Source: Candidatus Bathyarchaeota archaeon (GTDB lineage: Archaea > Thermoproteota > Bathyarchaeia > 40CM-2-53-6 > FEN-987). Taken from it: 6,495 nucleotides of DNA. The notes under the pieces were generated by a model. The model had not been told where the DNA came from. It worked only from the letters and a program-made list of their open reading frames with translations, and made no database searches. How positions within the stretch are numbered: position 1 is the first letter of the stretch; every line of letters begins with the position of its first letter. The position numbers were made by a program, and so were the translations under genes. The stretch covers positions 1 to 6,495 of the forward strand of contig JAHFFU010000063.1 of the NCBI GenBank assembly GCA_023247835.1, written 5' to 3'. Shown here piece by piece: positions 5,321 to 6,495 of this stretch.

Positions 5321-5383
5321 CGCCAACTGCACAAGGCCGCAGTTGAAGGCAAAGCGAAGGCTTCCCCCAAGAAAGGGGTCTAG
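5321..5383 (+). pseudogene. 3' fragment of a third RHH gene (copy 3)
   Basis: The last 21 codons before TAG at 5381-5383 (R-Q-L-H-K-A-A-V-E-G-K-A-K-A-S-P-K-K-G-V) match the tail of copies 1 and 2. Against copy 2 there are 20 mismatches in 63 ungapped nt (about 68% identity) with the stop codon in the same place and the same two-codon length; 11 of 20 residues are identical. Upstream, 5250-5320 is a C/A-rich stretch with an ATG at 5258 whose polar start (M-A-N-Q-S-K-T-N) recalls the N-terminus of copy 1, but in a different frame and without an RHH domain. The tail match is good; the rest is too decayed to place. Confidence 0.65.
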
Positions 5384-5449
5384 ATTATTCTATACACTGC
5401 TAGGGAGCCATTGGCCCCAGGAAGCTTCGGGATTACGCGGCTGGCCATT

Positions 5450-5469
5450 AGGCTAATCACATCTAGCCT
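5450..5469. promoter_or_regulatory. Inverted repeat AGGCTA/TAGCCT in the promoter of the small helical gene
   Basis: Perfect 6-bp arms are separated by 8 nt, directly before a weak TATA-like TTAATTG (5469-5475) that would give a short leader to the ATG at 5508. The position suits an operator; the TATA box is poor. Confidence 0.35.
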
Positions 5470-5507
5470 TAATTGTCAGTTCGCAATGAAGAATCGAGGG
5501 AAATGCA

Positions 5508-5777
5508 ATGGCCGGAATCGCTGAGGGCGTAATCGGAGAGCTCATTTCGAAGGGTGTAGAAAGGATTGCGAGCCGCAAGAAGCTAACATCGGAGGACCTG
5601 ACCGTGCTTCTTCTCCACGAGCAGGGCAGGAGTATTGCAAGGCTCGAGAAGGGAATGCAGTCGATAGCTGAAGAGCTCAGGGAACTTAGAAAAGAGGCCC
5701 TGCCCCTCCTAACCCAATCTAAAGACATTGCCGAGATCAAGGCGCAGTTAAGCGAACTGAGAGCACGAGTACGCTAG
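5508..5777 (+). CDS. Small helical (coiled-coil) protein, function unknown
   Basis: This encodes 89 residues and is not a recognised family. Residues 1-22 form an amphipathic helix (G-I-A-E-G-V-I-G-E-L-I-S-K-G-V-E-R-I). Then comes K-K-L-T-S-E-D-L-T-V-L-L-L-H-E-Q-G, and residues 42-88 are a charged heptad-like helix (I-A-R-L-E-K-G-M-Q-S-I-A-E-E-L-R-E-L, A-E-I-K-A-Q-L-S-E-L-R-A-R-V). GAGGG lies 7 nt before the ATG, a good SD, and supports this frame over the 95-codon frame on the other strand. No signal peptide or membrane segment is seen. It stands alone between the RHH copy 3 fragment and the convergent nucleotidyltransferase gene. An oligomerising accessory protein is all that can be suggested. 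Confidence 0.7.
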   Translation: MAGIAEGVIGELISKGVERIASRKKLTSEDLTVLLLHEQGRSIARLEKGMQSIAEELRELRKEALPLLTQSKDIAEIKAQLSELRARVR

Positions 5778-5862
5778 CGCAGAGCCAACTCTCTTTATCC
5801 ACAAACCGCATATCATCGCTGACCTGAAACCCTTATTCACGGGCGTGAGTTAGATTCGGTAT

Positions 5863-6423
5863 CTACGGGTACAGCCGCGATCTATGCATCAATGTCTCCA
5901 ACAGGTCAATCACGCCTGCCTGCTTCGCCCTTTTCCTAAGGTAGGGATAGTCGAGTTTGCCTTTTTGCAGTGCCAGTACCGAAACCGCGTCCTGTTCATC
6001 TTGGACTCCTCTGTCTCCCCTGGCGAGTTTGTTTACCACGAAGTCTTCAGGGCTGATTGCAAACATTTCGAAGCTGTCGTTGTACGGTCGAACTTTCACC
6101 CGCCGGCGTAGGAGCTCCCTGTCAAAAACGACTCCATCAGGCTTCGTCCACAGTTCGACTTCCAACATTTCCTTAAGGTCTGTTACAAGAAAGAGCGGTG
6201 CGTCAGGGTTAGGCTCTGATGCCAGTTGATAACCTAGTTTCTGTAGTCGGCGTTGGAGTTGAACACTTTTCTCGTAACTGGCTGCAATAGCTAAATCTAC
6301 ATCTTGGGTGGCTCGAATTTGCCCATACGCTGCTAAGGCTAATCCTCCGATTAGCATATGCGGTATGGCTAACTCATCGAGCGCCGTGCTTAACTTTCGC
6401 AGTGCTCGCGATGTTCCGGGCAA
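5863..6423 (-). CDS. Minimal-nucleotidyltransferase-fold protein (AbiEii/DUF6036-like)
   Basis: This is a 186-residue protein. A helix (S-R-A-L-R-K-L-S-T-A-L-D-E-L) leads into L-I-G26-G27-L-A-L-A-A-Y-G, then R-A-T-Q-D41-V-D43-L, the nucleotidyltransferase glycine pair and metal-binding aspartates. E88-V-E90-L may supply the third acid. K132 with L-A-R-G-D-R, followed by D142 and D145-A, resembles the distal Lys/Asp block. Such proteins are often one half of a TA-like pair or stand-alone NTases, and the substrate is unknown. The TTG start has AGGAGAT 8 nt upstream and is well supported, even though it makes a 50-nt overlap with the gene entering from the right. The fold is distinct from the AbiEii-like toxin at 1426-2271, being shorter and with different flanks, so this is a second NTase system. 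Confidence 0.8.
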   Translation of the reverse strand: MPGTSRALRKLSTALDELAIPHMLIGGLALAAYGQIRATQDVDLAIAASYEKSVQLQRRLQKLGYQLASEPNPDAPLFLVTDLKEMLEVELWTKPDGVVFDRELLRRRVKVRPYNDSFEMFAISPEDFVVNKLARGDRGVQDEQDAVSVLALQKGKLDYPYLRKRAKQAGVIDLLETLMHRSRLYP

Positions 6424-6495
6424 GTTGGTTTATCTCCTGAAATCGTGCGTATGGCGAGATACCGCTCTCAACTAGCCTTCGCGCAAGCTCCGCCT
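6374..6495 (-). CDS. C-terminal end of an unknown gene upstream of the nucleotidyltransferase (partial)
   Basis: Forty open codons run from the right edge to TGA at 6374-6376. They have the look of a real C-terminus: a helix (A-E-L-A-R-R-L-V-E-S-G-I-S), a loop P-Y-A-R-F-Q-E-I-N-Q, another helix and a basic tail ending K-V-K-H-G-A-R. The frame overlaps the nucleotidyltransferase gene by 50 nt and contains that gene's SD, so the two are probably one operon. By position it is the best candidate for a partner or antitoxin, but I do not recognise the family, and only the last 40 residues are visible. Confidence 0.5.
   Translation of the reverse strand, partial: AELARRLVESGISPYARFQEINQLARNIASTAKVKHGAR

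Noticed and set aside
5010..5456. Long plus-strand frame of 148 codons, and two overlapping plus-strand frames at 5093-5383
   Set aside because: They run antisense through the hicB remnant and then through low-complexity C/A-rich DNA; only the last 21 codons of the 5093-5383 frame match anything (RHH copy 3).
5453..5740. 95-codon minus-strand frame opposite the small helical gene
   Set aside because: Serine-rich antisense composition and no SD; the plus-strand frame has a good SD and a heptad pattern.

Overview
The window most likely comes from an uncultured archaeon, perhaps of the Nitrososphaeria/Bathyarchaeia kind (the lineage is a guess). Supporting signs are TATA-like boxes about 25 bp before inferred transcription starts, Shine-Dalgarno-led TTG and GTG starts, and archaeal-type VapBC and HicBA proteins. 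There is no housekeeping gene, rRNA, tRNA or CRISPR array. The content is that of a provirus remnant grown into a toxin-antitoxin (TA) island.

Layout. 1-330 (minus) is the C-terminal nuclease part of a viral terminase large subunit, cut off at its N-terminus and running off the left edge. 467-1382 (plus) holds two overlapping genes, each with a ribbon-helix-helix (RHH) DNA-binding fold. 1426-3128 (minus) is a two-gene AbiE-like type IV TA operon (AbiEi, then AbiEii) with its own promoter and a phased direct repeat. 3273-3418 (plus) is a 3' fragment of a second copy of the RHH gene that ends at 1382. 3563-3835 (minus) encodes a zinc-ribbon protein. 3988-4703 (minus) is an intact VapBC pair with a palindrome over the inferred transcription start. 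4870-5135 (minus) is a decayed HicBA pair that lacks normal open reading frames but is readable in translation. 5321-5383 (plus) is a third, more diverged 3' fragment of the RHH gene. 5508-5777 (plus) encodes a small helical protein. 5863-6495 (minus) holds a minimal-nucleotidyltransferase gene overlapping the end of an upstream gene that enters from the right edge.

The most striking pattern is architectural. Three copies of the same RHH gene 3' end, all on the plus strand and all ending at their stop codon, bracket two blocks of minus-strand cargo: AbiE between copies 1 and 2, and zinc ribbon + VapBC + HicBA between copies 2 and 3. This suggests serial insertion or recombination at the 3' end of an RHH gene, or repeated duplication of that gene with TA modules accumulating between copies. 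Ten of the twelve differences between copies 1 and 2 are synonymous, so the copies diverged as working genes before copy 2 was truncated.

The TA pairs are probably each self-regulated and act independently (RNase toxin, nucleotidyltransferase toxin, broken mRNA interferase). Stretches that hold little: 331-466 (promoter/RBS region and decayed terminase frame), 3419-3562 (one short inverted repeat), 3836-3987, 4733-4869, 5136-5320 (one GC-rich palindrome) and 5778-5862.
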